Source: Brachypterus glaber
Lineage: Eukaryota > Arthropoda > Insecta > Coleoptera > Kateretidae
Assembly (NCBI GenBank): GCA_958510825.1
Contig: OY294049.1
Span: forward strand, 31,462,774-31,526,773
Length of the DNA: 64,000 nt
Direction of reading: 5' to 3'
Positions within the stretch are counted from its first letter, which is position 1. The number at the start of each line of letters is the position of its first letter. Below, in pieces: positions 22,638-34,394 of this stretch. Below the pieces are notes generated by a model, which was given only the letters and a program-made list of their open reading frames with translations, was not told the origin of the DNA and did no database searches. A program made the translations under genes and the position numbers.

Positions 22638-23397
22638 GTGAATTTCAAGTTATTTTCTATGGTAAAAATGGCATCAGGAACAAGAAGCCGGGGCATGGGT
22701 GTGCAAATTGACAACCTAACAAAAACGGTGGGAAACCAGCTAAAGGAGTTACGCCAGCAAGTATCCAGCCTGAAAGGAGAATCTCCCGCATCAAATTCCC
22801 AAGATTACAAGAATATTGAAGCACAAATTAACTTATTTGAGCAAAATTTTAATACGTCAATAAATTCAATTTTAACGCAGCTAAAAATAATGGCCGATGA
22901 CCAAGATAAGCTATCAGCCGCAGTAAACATCAACATGCAAAGCAGGTTAAATAAAAATCTAATTATAAAGGGCGTTAAGGAAAATGCAAGCGAGGATTTG
23001 TTTGTAGTTGTTCAAAATATTTTTCATGAAAATTTGGAGTGTGATGTAAGTAAAAGTGATATTAGCTGTATTTATCGCATGGGCAACAACAAAAAATCAA
23101 GTAAGTCCAAAAAAAAACAATAACCTTCAACGCATGATTGTGGTGGAATTTGTTCGAGAATGGCAGCGTGACGTAGTATTTACAAACAAATCAAAACTAA
23201 AAGACAGTGGCCTAATGATCGTGGAAATGCTCACAAAAAATAATTACAGTTTATTTATTAAATGTAGAGAACTATATAAACAAAAGTGTTGGACTTTCAA
23301 GGGTAAAATTTTAGTGGATATAAATGGAACCATACAACAAGTTAAAAATGAAACTTTTTTGCAAACTAAAATCATGGATAAGAAAAATACTAGTTAG
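22638..23397 (+). pseudogene. LINE ORF1: coiled coil plus RRM-like RNA-binding protein
   Basis: The start is ATG 22638, or the in-frame ATGs at 22659/22668. Residues about 15-95 of the protein are heptad-like with conserved polar spacing (coiled coil, for trimerisation in this family). They are followed by NLIIKGVKEN and DVSKSDISCIYRMG, the RRM-like nucleic-acid-binding core of L1-type ORF1 proteins, also resembling baculovirus FP-like ORF1s of insect LINEs. An indel in the A9 run at about 23108-23116 shifts the frame. The continuation (MIVVEFVREWQRDVVFTNK, then a C-terminal basic domain with CWTFKGKILVDINGTIQQV) runs to 23397. No zinc knuckles are seen. In the family this protein binds the element RNA and forms the RNP. 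Confidence 0.75.
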
Positions 23398-23735
23398 GTC
23401 AATTTCTGTTGTTGTTTAGGGTACAAATAGCTTAGAATATATATATTTTTTTCTTCTATATATGCATATATTGGGGTCATATGACATACACATGTTAGAG
23501 TTTTTCATTTTGCTTTTTTCTTTTTAATTAGATAAAATTGCTTATATAGGTTTATTCAAAAAAAATATTATAACTAAATTAAATAGGAGAGCAAACTTTG
23601 CACACTACTTGCTATTTCCTTTTGTAAACTTTTTTTTTTAATTTTTTTTTTAATTTAATTTATATTAATACTGTAATTTAGTAGATACAAAATATTATTT
23701 TTTCTTCTTAATCACGGCACAAAAATGAGAGAACA

Positions 23736-26542
23736 ATGAGAAAAAAGCCTTTATCTATATGTTTTAATATTCGATCACTTTTTCCGAAAATACAGGACTT
23801 AAGAGACATTGTATTAGCCAAAAATTTTACTGTTGTTACTATTTCAGAAACTCATCTTAACGATAATATTTCTTCGCATGATATATCAATAGATGGATAT
23901 AATTTAGTACGTGAGGATCGCCGGGGAAACTGTGGAGGTCTCGCGATATATATTCATAAATCTTTAAAATATAAAATAATTCCAACAAATTCATCTATAG
24001 AGCAGCTATGGGTAAGTACCACTATTTTTAATAAAAAAATTTCTATCGGAACTGTCTATAGGCCGAAAAGAAATAGTAATAATTACGGAAATAACAAGTA
24101 CAAAGATTTCATATCTGTATTGGAAAATACTATTGAAAATATTAGTTTGGAAACTGATACTTTATTTTGTCTTGGAGACTTCAACATGGATCTGTTGGAA
24201 GTTAAGAGTCCTGCAACAAGATTACTGAATGAATTTTTAAATAATCTTGACTTAACCCAGGTTACTGATACACCAACAAGAATAACAGGTACCAGTTCCA
24301 CTTTAATAGATTTAATTATAACTTCAGATAGCTCGATTATAACTGAAAAAGGAGTAATAAATATGCATAATCTATCCGATCATGATCTTGTATTCTGTAA
24401 ATTTAAAAATATGCTAAATATTCCCCCAACAAAAATAACATATAGAGATTATAAAAACTTTAACTATGAACTATTTAATCAGGACTTATTGCAGCTTCCA
24501 ATGTTTCATGTTGTTGAGCTAGACGACGTTAATGAAAAGGTTAACTTTCTGAACTCATGCTTGCGAGATCTTTTTGATATACATATTCCAATAAAAACAT
24601 GTAATAAAACTTATAAAAAATACTCACCTTGGCTTTCGGAAAACACTAAATTATTAATGGCTGAAAGGGATAAATCGCTAAAACATTATAAAAAAATAAA
24701 AGTGTGGATAATTGGGAGTATTATAAACGGCTTAGAAACCTCACCACTAAAACCGAAAAAAATGCCTATTATTTAAATAAATTTAATAACTTAAATTCAA
24801 AAGAAACTTGGAAGCAACTTAAAGAAATGAGTATAATAAACAACTCAAATAAACCAAATATACCTGAGGAGCTTAAAGATCCTGATGCTATTAATAATTT
24901 TTTTATAAATTCCATCCCACCAGCAAATAAACAAAAACTTATAAATTTTTATAAAAATAACTCTTTAAAAAAGTTTGCCACCCGCTTTAAAGTCTAAACT
25001 GTAACTGATGAAACCGTAAATAAGATTATTAGTGCCATTAATACAAAAGCTACGGGTATAGATGGTATAAATATTTGTTTTATAAAAATGTGCTGCCCAT
25101 ACATAACCCCTATAATAACACATATTATAAACTATTGTATTGAAAATAGCGTTGTTCCAAAGTGTTGGAAACAGGGTTTAATTAAGCCAATTCACAAAAA
25201 TCAAAATCCTTCAGAATTTAAAGACCTCAGACCAATTTGTATTTTACCCACCCTATCAAAAGTTTTTGAAAAAGTACTGGACAATCAGCTACGCAGTCAT
25301 CTTGATCTAAACAATATTCTGCCTACGTCTCAATCAGGATTTAGACCCAACCATAGCTGTGCGTCTGCTCTGATCAATATTACTGATGATATAATTGCAG
25401 CATTAGACTCTGGACAGGCCACAGCCCTATTACTATTAGATTTTAGCAGAGCTTTCGACACTTTAGATCCAGACATTCTGCATTCAATCCTGCACTTTAT
25501 AGGACTTGATCAAGTGGCTGCGTCGCTGATTTTTGATTACCTATCCAGCAGGGAACAAATGGTTGTCATAGAAGAAAATATGTCAGATCCTATTAGGGTC
25601 CCAAGTGGTGTGCCGCAAGGCTCAATCTTAGGCCCTCTTCTCTATATTATTTACACCTGCTATTTTTATGCATCCATAGATTACTGTTCAGTACATTTTT
25701 ATGCTGATGATTCTCAAATATATTTTAATTTCGATATTTCCAATCTAGATGATGCCAGTATAAAGCTAAATAGTGATATTTCTAAACTTGTTTCTACAGC
25801 TAAAGATCATAGTCTGACACTCAATGCATCAAAGTCCCAACTAATAATATTTTCAAAAAAAAATGTCTATGATTATATAAAGTCTAACCTAAATGTAACA
25901 GTTGAGGGTGTGGAAGTTCACTGCGTCACTGAGGCAAAAAATCTGGGGATTATACTTGATAAAGATCTACGCTTTAAAAGTCACATTAATAACACTATAA
26001 AAAAATCTTATTCAAGTTTAAAAATATTATATAATAACAGGCACCTGTTACCCAGGAAACTTAAAATAACTTTGTGTGAGAGTCTGGTTTTGTCCCGGTT
26101 TAATTACTGTGATAGCCTATATCACTTTTGCATTGATGCCGTCGATTCAAATAAAATACAAAAAATACAAAATGCATGTATACGCCTTATATTTGGAGTG
26201 CGCAAGTACGACCACATATCTGAAAAATACAAAGAGGTGGGGTGGCTACAAATGTCGCAGCGACGTACCGTACACTCGATGTATCTATATTACAAGATTA
26301 TAAATTTGCGGTCTCCTCAGTACCTTTATAATAAAATAAGTTTTCGTACTGATGTGCATAATGTGAATATTAGGCACAGAAAAATATTAACAGTTCCCAT
26401 ACATAAAACAGCATTTTTCCGGCGATCCTTTACGTACAATATAGCAACCTATTATAATAAATTACCGGGTGAATTTAAAACAATTTCTCTAAACAAGTTC
26501 TTAAAAAATATTAAAAATTTAATCTACAACAACAAATTTTAA
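23736..26542 (+). pseudogene. LINE ORF2: APE endonuclease and reverse transcriptase
   Basis: Starts at ATG 23736. The endonuclease has FNIRSL, ISETHL, GGLAIYIH, VYRP, CLGDFNMD and NLSDHD, covering its expected metal and catalytic sites. RT motifs are GIDGINICF, LRPICILPTLSKVFEKVL, SGFRPNHSCASAL, LLDFSRAFDTLD, GVPQGSILGPLL and catalytic YADD at 25700-25711. The C-terminal domain has NNRHLLPRKLK, RFNYCDSLY, RLIFGVRKYDHIS and YYNKLPGEFK. It is disrupted only by a one-base indel in the A7 run near 24691-24697 and a TAA stop at 24995-24997. Its role in the family is target nicking and first-strand cDNA synthesis at the nick. The YADDSQIY box and C-terminus fit the CR1/L2/Jockey range; clade not resolved. 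Confidence 0.9.
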
Positions 26543-26890
26543 TCTTTTTTTTCTCTCATAGTGTCTTGATTTAGCATGCCAACAATATTTTTTTTTTAAC
26601 AAAATTAATATCTATCTAAATAATATTTTTTGTATAAAATTCTTCTTTTTTTCATCTCTGGTTGTGCGGAAGAACAGATGTTGCTTTTATTTAATAAAAA
26701 TTATAATACATGTAAAATAATTAAAACCAACAACCTGAGCTCAGCCATTTTGCCTTATTTGTAATTTATTTTATGGTATTTATTGTAAATATTTGGGTAA
26801 ATAAATGTGTTTATTATTATTATTCACTTTTAGCAACCTTAAAAATATACCAATTTTCACGGAAACTACCCCCCGCCTCTTATCACCCTT

Positions 26891-27060
26891 ATCACCCTAG
26901 TTTGATATTTATGTGTGTAGGTTTGCCTATTTATATAGATATTTACGTTGTAAATTCTAAGAATTTTACTCACCATACCATTTTTCGCCTTTCATGACAG
27001 CCTTTTTTGATATTTTTTATGTTTTCAATCCAAATATTTCTCTTTTTCATGTTAATTGTC
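26891..27060. other. AT-rich interval, no gene recognised
   Basis: Short non-coding stretch between the end of family B and the next hairpin. Confidence 0.5.
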
Positions 27061-27231
27061 ACATCAGGGTAATTGTGACATGTCGTGTGATAATTCTTCT
27101 AAACTAGTTAAGATTCAATCCAACCCAGGCATTAGTTATTTAATACTGTAGAAAACCTAATGACAGGGTTGGATTGAATTTTAACTAGTTTAGGAAAATT
27201 ATCACACAACATGTCACAATTACCCTGATGT
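27061..27231. mobile_element. Hairpin MITE, 171 bp
   Basis: ACATCAGGGTAATTGTGACA at the left pairs with TGTCACAATTACCCTGATGT at the right. The arms continue through GTGTGATAATT, CTAAACTAGTTA and GATTCAATCCAACCC, about 75 bp with few mismatches. The loop is about 20 bp. No clear target duplication. Confidence 0.75.
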
Positions 27232-27474
27232 CCCAACCAACATACAGTATAGTTATAACCTTACTATTTTGACCAATATAACTTAAGATGTTTTATTATC
27301 TAGAATTTATAATAATTACTTAATTTGTGATTTAGTTACCTTTATAAAATACATCAAAATATATGGTCTTTTCCTTATGAAATGTACAGTTTTATTGTCT
27401 TATATGGCAGCATATCCACATAAATCTAACTGAATTAGCAAACTTTTAAGTTTGACTTGATTTGTGCTTGTAGG

Positions 27475-27519
27475 CAACCCATTAAACAGCTAATAAATTA
27501 TTAGCTGTTTAATGGGTTG
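27475..27519. repeat. Perfect 45-bp palindrome
   Basis: CAACCCATTAAACAGCTAAT is mirrored by ATTAGCTGTTTAATGGGTTG. Arms are 22 bp without mismatch around a single central A. Confidence 0.85.
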
Positions 27520-28392
27520 TAGTAATAATATATTGTAATAAATATTAGCAATAATATATAGTAATAAATATAAAACCAAGAAAACTAAAGGTAAATAAAA
27601 ATTAATATTTCCTGTTTGACATACATAAGGTAGGTATGTTCGTTGGTTCCTTCACTTTTGCACTTTACAGTTGAACACATTCTTCGTCATGTTTAAAAAT
27701 TAAGGAACAAATTCAGTACTTATTTGATTGGATGAAAAGTGTACGTCAGTGAAAGAAAGTGCAGTCCCAACGAGCAAAACTATAAATAAATTTTTATGCT
27801 ATTTTGTGCTTAATAATAAAAATTAAAAAATATTAAATTAGGAAATTTTATATTTAATCAGGATAGTCGGAAAAATAGTGTACATAACTCGTTGGAAAGT
27901 GTATATCTTACACTTGTGGGGTTTCCTCACTAGCCTGACGGCTCGTTCGTAAACCTTCCAACTTGCGTGAAAAATTTCACTTTTCACAATAGTTATGTTA
28001 TATACTATACTCGCTACGTGCATATATTTACAATATTATTCGTTATAAACAATATATTTGGGTAGCGTCAGTTAGCAAAAAGACTTTGTCAATTTCTTTC
28101 CTGTCACTGGAATCTTGCAGCAGACATGCTGCTGGATGCATGTCAAAGCTGTGTCTAGTAAACTAATTCAGTTTTAGGTCTTTTAAATTTATTCGATCAT
28201 TTGAGTATAAAATTACAAATAAACCATTCCATCATTTAATATCAGTCTCGAAACTGCCAAAACTGATCCCGAATCCCCTAAATTGAGATTTTGGGATTTC
28301 AAACCCTAAATAAATAAATAACTTTTCGGTGCGATATAATCAAGTCCATATGCTTTAATGATATCAAATAATATATACGTGTAAGTTATAAC
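27520..28392. other. Non-coding interval with a GC-richer repeated block at 27838-28025
   Basis: No gene. The block around 27955 (TAGCCTGACGGCTCGTTCGT) and the following TTTTCAC..TAGTTATG sequence recur in reverse around 50650-50720 (GAGCCGGTAGGCAAG). It is therefore a dispersed repeat, diverged between copies. Confidence 0.4.
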
Positions 28393-28640
28393 TTATTAGG
28401 GTTAGTTTATGCAAAAATAACGAAGCTAACTAGAATATAAGTAATTTCATTTTTATTCCAGATATGGTTAATAATAATTAATGAACTAACTAGGAATACA
28501 ATTCATTTTATGACTAAAAGGTGCATGCGTAAGTATAATTACGGCACCAAGTTATATTTACGCATGCGCAGTGTAGACATAAAATTACTTATATTCCCCA
28601 ATAGCTTAGTTAACTTTTGCATAAACTAACCTTTACTAAT
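28393..28640. mobile_element. Fold-back MITE, about 248 bp
   Basis: GGTTAGTTTATGCAAAA on the left is mirrored by TTTTGCATAAACTAACC on the right, with GAATATAAGTAATTT mirrored by AAATTACTTATATTC inside. The loop holds GCATGCGTAA and TTACGCATGCGC, a second smaller pair. The termini are not sharply defined. Confidence 0.6.
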
Positions 28641-28782
28641 CTTAGGGCAGACAAAAAGGGCCATTGGGCCTACTTGTTAGTCGTTGGAGCCTACCCACCG
28701 TTTACTACTACTACCTTTACAAATAATATGAAAACTTAAACATTGAAGCACTATGTTTAAAATCCTATTTTCTTACCTCATA

Positions 28783-29316
28783 CACTGATAAAAGACTATC
28801 GTAATTAATAGCGTAATTAGGTTATAGAATACAACAATAAATAGTTGTATATGCTCCAACCACTATACATATGTTGCATAGAATACAACAGCAAACAAGT
28901 AAACATGTTCAGTATTTACAAACGAGTGCAGTTGTTCGATTTACAACAATAAATATACGCTTTTTATTTTAAATTTACATATTACATGTATGTGCACATA
29001 AAAACTACACACATGTAATGACATGCACCTACATGTACATTCTTATCGTTAGGTATACTTATACACATTGAAATTCAGCCCAAAATACCTACTAAGTACT
29101 ACTTTCAAAATTTTGGTAAAACATTTATTAGAATCTGCTAATTTTCTCCATCTTCATTAATCATCCATCATAGTTAAATATATGGTTTCACATTAAGTGT
29201 AGATGGTGCAGGAGATGTTGGTATAAAATATTGAACGATGGAAGAAAAATGGATTGAAATAGAATCGAAGCACTGAAATTTTTAGTTAGTAAACACTCTG
29301 CGATATAAAACACCTC

Positions 29317-29356
<40 letters not shown>

Positions 29357-29698
29357 TTTTTCTTTATTCCACAGTTAGTTGTTTTATTATACATACTTTT
29401 AATTGCTCTCACTCTCACAAGTTTTTTGTTAACATTAAGTTTCTTTAGACATTCCCATATTTTTTAACTTTTGCTAGATAAACTGTTTCATAGGTCTTTA
29501 GTGAGTATAAATAAATAAAATACCGGCGCTATAGTGACAACAATATGATTGTAAATTAAATTAAATTAAATATTTTAATATTGTATTTAATATATCGTTG
29601 TAATGTTTTAGAATAATAGTAAAAATTGTATGTATTCTATACCTAAAAGTTGACACAACAACATTTTGTATTAATATTTTTAGATTTTTTTATCAGTG
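28783..29698. mobile_element. TA-flanked MITE, TIR CACTGATA (copy 1)
   Basis: Starts CACTGATAAAAGAC and ends TTTTATCAGTG, flanked by TA on both sides (28781-28782, 29699-29700). Shared with the copy at 46669-47356: AATAGCGTAATTAGGTTATAG, ACAACAATAAATAGTT, CACATGTAAT, CTTATCGTT.GGTATAC-like and AGCCCAAA.T.CCTAC blocks. An (AT)n run plus a T-run lies at 29322-29360. Non-coding. The TA duplication fits Tc1/mariner mobilisation. Confidence 0.75.
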
Positions 29699-29700
29699 TA

Positions 29701-30392
29701 AATATACAAAACCATAGGCTTTAATTGAAAGTTTAATAAATAAACCTCAGTTTTTTATGAGATAAGAAAACATGGTCTAAAAAGATAGCTTTTTAATTAA
29801 TTTATTTATTTATTTATTTGTTTATTGCCGTTCTGAGACCTAACAATAAAACATCCCTATTTTAATAATTTGAATAACCTTTTAAATAATAGATATAAAT
29901 ACTTTATGAAACTAAACATGTGTTGCATATACATTTTAATATCTGAAATGGATTGTATCAGCTTACTTTTTTTTATTTGTTTTCAGAAAAGTTTCAAAAC
30001 GCAAATATTAAAGTAGTAAACTTAGGTCAAAAATGTATATAAAATACATATTGGTTTAAATTTAGAAGTTTTTGCAAACATGTACGAGTTATTTACTGTA
30101 CAAAGTAAGATAAATATAAACGGTTATTTAGTTCCACAAATAAAATAATATTTAGACAGCTTGAGCAGTTCTTTATATGCTCAAACTTCTAAGCTTGTTT
30201 ATTTTTTTAATATTTAAAGTAAAATTTAAGTAAATATTATATTATGGTAGGGTTCTCGCGAAAATGTACCTATAATTTTTGAGATTCAGATTATTTTGTT
30301 ATAATATACTCTTCTCAGCGCGCAACTTTGTAAATGTCTGTCCGTCCATTCGTCCCATGTTACTTTTTTCTATGCACGATAACTTAAGAACG
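29701..30392. other. AT-rich interval with a possible reverse LINE/SINE tail at 29806-29850
   Basis: No gene. TTTATTTATTTATTTATTTG at about 29811 followed by GTTTATTGCCGTTCTGAGAC reads, in reverse, as a retroposon 3' end (GCAATAAACAAATAAATAAA). No coding body is recognisable after it. Confidence 0.4.
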
Positions 30393-32092
30393 AATTATCA
30401 GATATAGGGTCACTTCATCTGTACTTGGTCTGTTTTTCCTCTGGTTTTCGTTTTTTTTTCTTCCTTTCGGGTAGCGCCACACAACAAATGAAAATCGAAA
30501 ATTTCCCCTCTTTTCCCCTTAAGCTTAGGGATACGAGATTTGGAATTTCATTTTATAAGGTTCCGGTGCCGGAGCTTAAAAAATATATAGGTAGAAGCCT
30601 TCTTTAAGTCAAGGCGGCAACCCTATTACATTGATTTGACAATGTAAATTTTTTGATTTAGATAGGTGCCAGTAGAATATAATTTTATAAATAAGGTTGT
30701 ATAAGTAAGATTTAAAACACTAATTCTCATTAAAAATTTCAAAAATATACTTATTAAATAAAATACTAAGGTAAGAAAATTATATATTATCTTAGCAATA
30801 ATATAAGAGGATTTAAAAGTATTTTTTGAACTGAAGTATAGTCATTCCATATAGCACCAGCTCGCTTCACCTCACCTCACAAACGTGTAACTCGATATTT
30901 TAAGCAATTTTACTATATTTTTTTTTTATTTTCTAAAATATTTTTGTAAACATAATATATATATATTATATAAAAATATTTTAAAACCAAAAACCATGCA
31001 CACATATTTACCTCCAGGAATTTTAAATAATTTAATATTTTTATTTGAATTGCTAGAAGAATTTTTTCACACAGCAGTATATAACCATTTTTTCACTAAT
31101 ATAGTCAACAATTAATCTGTCTTGATAATTCCAGTCCTGAGTAGCGAGAGAGGAACATGAGGCTAGAATTACTAATAATTTTCCTAAATTTCAAAAAAAT
31201 ATATTTAATTTAAAACTATAAAAAGTATTTATATTAGATAAGATAAGATAAGATTTATTTGGTGATATCACAATAGTATTACACATTACATTACACATAT
31301 TATTTGTTCAGTACTTATTTTTCTTTTAAATTGGGATCTAAAAGTCATTTGATTCATCATTAAATGTTGGCCATCTCCTGAGTGTAAATAATCGCGCTTG
31401 TACTATAGTATAGTATATTAGGAGTTATCTTCATTTTCGAAATGTTGATTTTAATTCTTGTTTTAACCCAATATAATATTTATATGCAAAAATATGTGTG
31501 TAGAATACTAAAAATATGAAACCTGTTCTCCCATTCATAGCATGTTTCTCTAAAATGATAAATAAATCGTTTATTGCAGTATAAAATTGATTAATTATTA
31601 TTAAAAATTTACCTTTTCACAATATTATTGTATTCCATGAGTGCAGATTTATTTTCAGGCTGTTAAGAATAATTTTAATTAAATATTGAATTTTGAGATC
31701 CTATTTAGTACATTAATGTATTTTATAACTTTTTACACCAAAATATACTTTACATTTGTATAACGTTAAGAATTTAAACATTTTGTAAACTAATTTAAAA
31801 TTTGATAGATGTCCAAAATTACAAAAGTTTAATGTCAGAAATTATTTCTGGAGCTGCCAAAGCAGGACAGAGCTCGTTTCTTCGTCATGATTTTTTGACA
31901 AAATTGCGGTACTTTAGCCAAAAAAAAAACACATATCGTACCCCTAAGCTTAAGGGTAATCGAGGGGAAGTGCGATGCTCTTTTATTGTGTGGCGCTACC
32001 CGAAAGGAGAAAAGCCAAGTCCAAAAACCGAAAACTAACGAAAGAGAACGAAAGAACAAAGTAAGACTAAGATGAAGTTACCCTAATCAGAT
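30393..32092. mobile_element. Fold-back element, about 1.7 kb
   Basis: Left arm 30393-30560 and right arm 31925-32092 are inverted copies. Shared blocks are ATCAGATATA, CTTTCGGGTAGCGCCACACA, TTCCCCTC and CCTTAAGCTTAGGG. The interior is AT-rich, with a GATAAGATAAGATAAGATTT run at about 31238-31257 that reads in reverse as an old LINE tail. Open frames across the arms are mirror images of each other and are not called. Confidence 0.6.
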
Positions 32093-32159
32093 ATACACAA
32101 ATTGTTTAGGAAGAAAATTCCACATTCTTTTAAAAATATTCCCTCAAAAACAAAAACGT

Positions 32160-32290
32160 TATAATAATAATATTTATTCCATAAATCATACATAATTTAC
32201 AATTAATATAGGCACAATCAATAAGCTATTGGCACAGAATAGTATGGTACATGTGAATGTGCTTAACCCTAGAAGGGTAACATGCTTTTT
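32160..32290 (-). mobile_element. Probable LINE 3'-end fragment
   Basis: In reverse the sequence reads to GGAATAAATATTATTATTAT, the same AATAAA-plus-(ATT)n ending seen in the other LINEs here. No protein remnant is legible, so only the 3' UTR may be left. Confidence 0.35.
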
Positions 32291-32460
32291 TGTAACACGA
32301 AAGTTAACATCGAAGTGACCGAAATTTTTGTAAAATGGACAAAAATTTATATAAATCTATTTTTGTTGGGTTATTTACTTTATTGTAAAATAAATAAATG
32401 TAACAAATACAGTTTTCATTTCTTAAAATAATATATGAAAAAAAAGGTACAGAATAAAAC

Positions 32461-32515
32461 ATAGATAGATAAGATAAGATAGTCAAGATAAGATAGACAA
32501 GATAAGATAACCCTA
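32461..32515 (+). repeat. GATAA/GATAG short tandem repeat
   Basis: Irregular repeats of AGATAAGATAG with intervening CAAG units. Low complexity, no function seen. Confidence 0.7.
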
Positions 32516-32529
32516 ACAATTTTTAAAAT

Positions 32530-32935
32530 TAGCGTCATTTTGCCCCGTTTTATTAATTTTCCGGGGTTTTCCGAGTTTCCTAATTATTTTCTGATTCCCA
32601 AATACACTAAAGGGTAGGATTTCGTCCAAATTCGTAAAAAGTCGTAAATTAAAATTAACTCCCCTTCAAGCTATATTATTAAGTTTTCCTACTTTTCCTG
32701 AATTTTCCCAAAGTCAAACCAGGTAAATTAATCGTTTTATCCCAAAATATTAAATTATGTGCTAACCTGGTAAACTTTGAGGTAATTAATCCCATATTTA
32801 CCCGAATTCTATTTTTTTTTTATTTTCTTCGGTTTTTCCAATTTTCTCAAAGAGAAGACCTAGGTTAATCGATTTCCCATACCCAAAAATACTAAGGAAG
32901 TGAATTTTGTTGAATTCCTTCCAGTTGTTTTCAAA
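32530..32935 (+). repeat. Diverged tandem repeat, about three units
   Basis: Units near 32550, 32685 and 32815 each show a TTTTCC-rich start, a C.AAATA/CCAAAATA box and an A.TAATCG or similar box. Period is about 130-140 bp and identity is low by eye. Confidence 0.4.
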
Positions 32936-34394
32936 ATAAATTAACAAAATAAATATAAAGTTTGTAAATTTTCTCGTCTCAGAAATAGTCATTGTAATAA
33001 ATAAGAGATGCCTTAATTTATTAAAATAAATATAGACTTATGCTCAAATAGTTACATTAAGGGTAACCAGCAAAAATAACAAAATAGCACTTTTATGAGT
33101 TTAACTAATTTCGCCGTTCTTTCACACGATTTTGGGGTATATTAATCCTATGTCCTATTTTTTTTTAAGCGGGCCCCAAACTTGGCCCCCAGCTACCAAA
33201 ATATCACACCTTGTCAGAAAAGCCCCAATTTCTTAATTTATGTTCAAAATTGTTTTTATAAAATATATTGATTTAAAATTTAGGCAACAAGTGACCCTTA
33301 TGAGTGACTATAGTTTTATAAAAAAAATTGTTTTGATTTTAACTCATAGGGGGCGCTGTGAACAACTTTTTTAAAAGAATGCCTTTTTCGGAGAGCCAAA
33401 TTCTAGAGGGGGCAAAGATGTTAAGAAAAACCATGATATGTCCGTGAAACTATAGGTATCCAACTATTTAGTTCTATGGTATTTTCAAAGAATAACGTTC
33501 AATTATAGTGAAGCACTGCACGTATGAAATTTTTCCCCCTTTGGGGTAAATTTGATCGATAAAGTCTCATACAAAACAAATTGTCGCATTTGGGACAGAC
33601 ATTTAACAAAATTTTGAAACTTTTACAATGTGGGGTGAAAAAGTTCTTTTTTTGAATAAAAAGCAGTTTTTTGCCATTTTCTTGTTAACGGTGAGAAATA
33701 TCATAATTCAAAAAATATGACTTAAAGCTTAACTTTTACTAAAAAAAGGTTTCTTATTTTTTTTTGTCAAAAAGGAGCTATGAGCCAAAACTATGCAATT
33801 TTTATTAAATAGATATAAAAAGCAATTTTTTTAAACAATTTTGTTTTATGAAGTTTTTTTCTTACTTCATTTGTCTTTAAAACTTTACATTATAAAAGTT
33901 TCAAAATTTTGTTAAAAATCTGTCCCAAATGCAACGATTTGTTTTATAAGAAACCAAATAAATATTGTAATTAGGAGGATAATTTTAGAAAAAAATTGAA
34001 AATGGAATGTCTTATGCAAGTACTACGAAGAAAGGCGCAAATATAGTAAGTGTACAAGTGAATATAAATTAATTTAAGTACCTTTGGGAATAATTAAAAG
34101 AAATATGGGAAAGGAAAACGCAGAGAGAAGAAAAAACCTAAGATCCGTTGAATATAATATAATAATAAAAAGTTATATGTTAGTAGTCAAATTAAATTAG
34201 AATTTAATAGAAATAAGGAAAAATTTAATAGAGTAAGCGCCGCTTAAGCGGTGCAGTAGATACAGTCAATAAAGTGAGAACATACTCAGCGAAATAAATA
34301 ATGTTTTGAACAAATAAATACTATTTTGTTAGATAGGAGTGAAAACATTATTAGAGAAAATTCATAACCTAACTTTCTTCTTTTCTGAGCTCGC
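32936..34394. other. Non-coding interval with an inverted repeat at 33575-33948
   Basis: CGCATTTGGGACAGA and AACAAAATTTTGAAACTTTT at 33583-33632 are mirrored by AAAAGTTTCAAAATTTTGTT and TCTGTCCCAAATGC at 33895-33937, a fold-back of about 375 bp. CCGCTTAAGCGG at 34240-34251 is a perfect 12-bp palindrome within a GC-richer island. No gene recognised. Confidence 0.55.

Larger units (their letters stand above)
22499..26821 (+). mobile_element. Nearly complete LINE with two ORFs, 4.3 kb
   Basis: A 5' UTR of about 140-160 bp, ORF1, an intergenic gap of 340 bp, ORF2, a 3' UTR of about 260 bp, and a short TTATTATTATT tail ending near 26821. It is inserted in family B: upstream sequence stops at TTATTATCAAATTCA (22498) and downstream resumes with ATTCACTTTTAGCAACC (26822). 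Intact family B copies read TCAAATTCACTTTTAGCAACC-like sequence in reverse, so the join is precise and ATTCA (22494-22498, 26822-26826) is a likely 5-bp target duplication. Only about three frame disruptions separate it from an open element. Confidence 0.85.
20440..26890. repeat. Large family B palindrome holding two nested insertions
   Basis: The left arm (20440-21140, plus orientation) is mirrored by 21141-22498 plus 26822-26890 (minus orientation). Both arms run from the CCCCCTAAGAGGCGGGG-type box through GGGAAAGCTCTTTTACTGGG to the GGGGTTTTACCCCCTGAGGGG centre near 21100-21145. A MITE (21324-22049) and a complete LINE (22499-26821) interrupt the right arm. With them removed the palindrome is about 1.4 kb. 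Family B is therefore at least sometimes a fold-back unit. Confidence 0.7.

Noticed and set aside
29188..29418. 76-codon minus frame with poly-Lys/Ile-Tyr
   Set aside because: Reads an (AT)n plus T-run tract inside a MITE.
31802..32059. Two frames on opposite strands
   Set aside because: Both overlie the right arm of a fold-back, mirrored weakly by 30425-30607; no protein family recognised.
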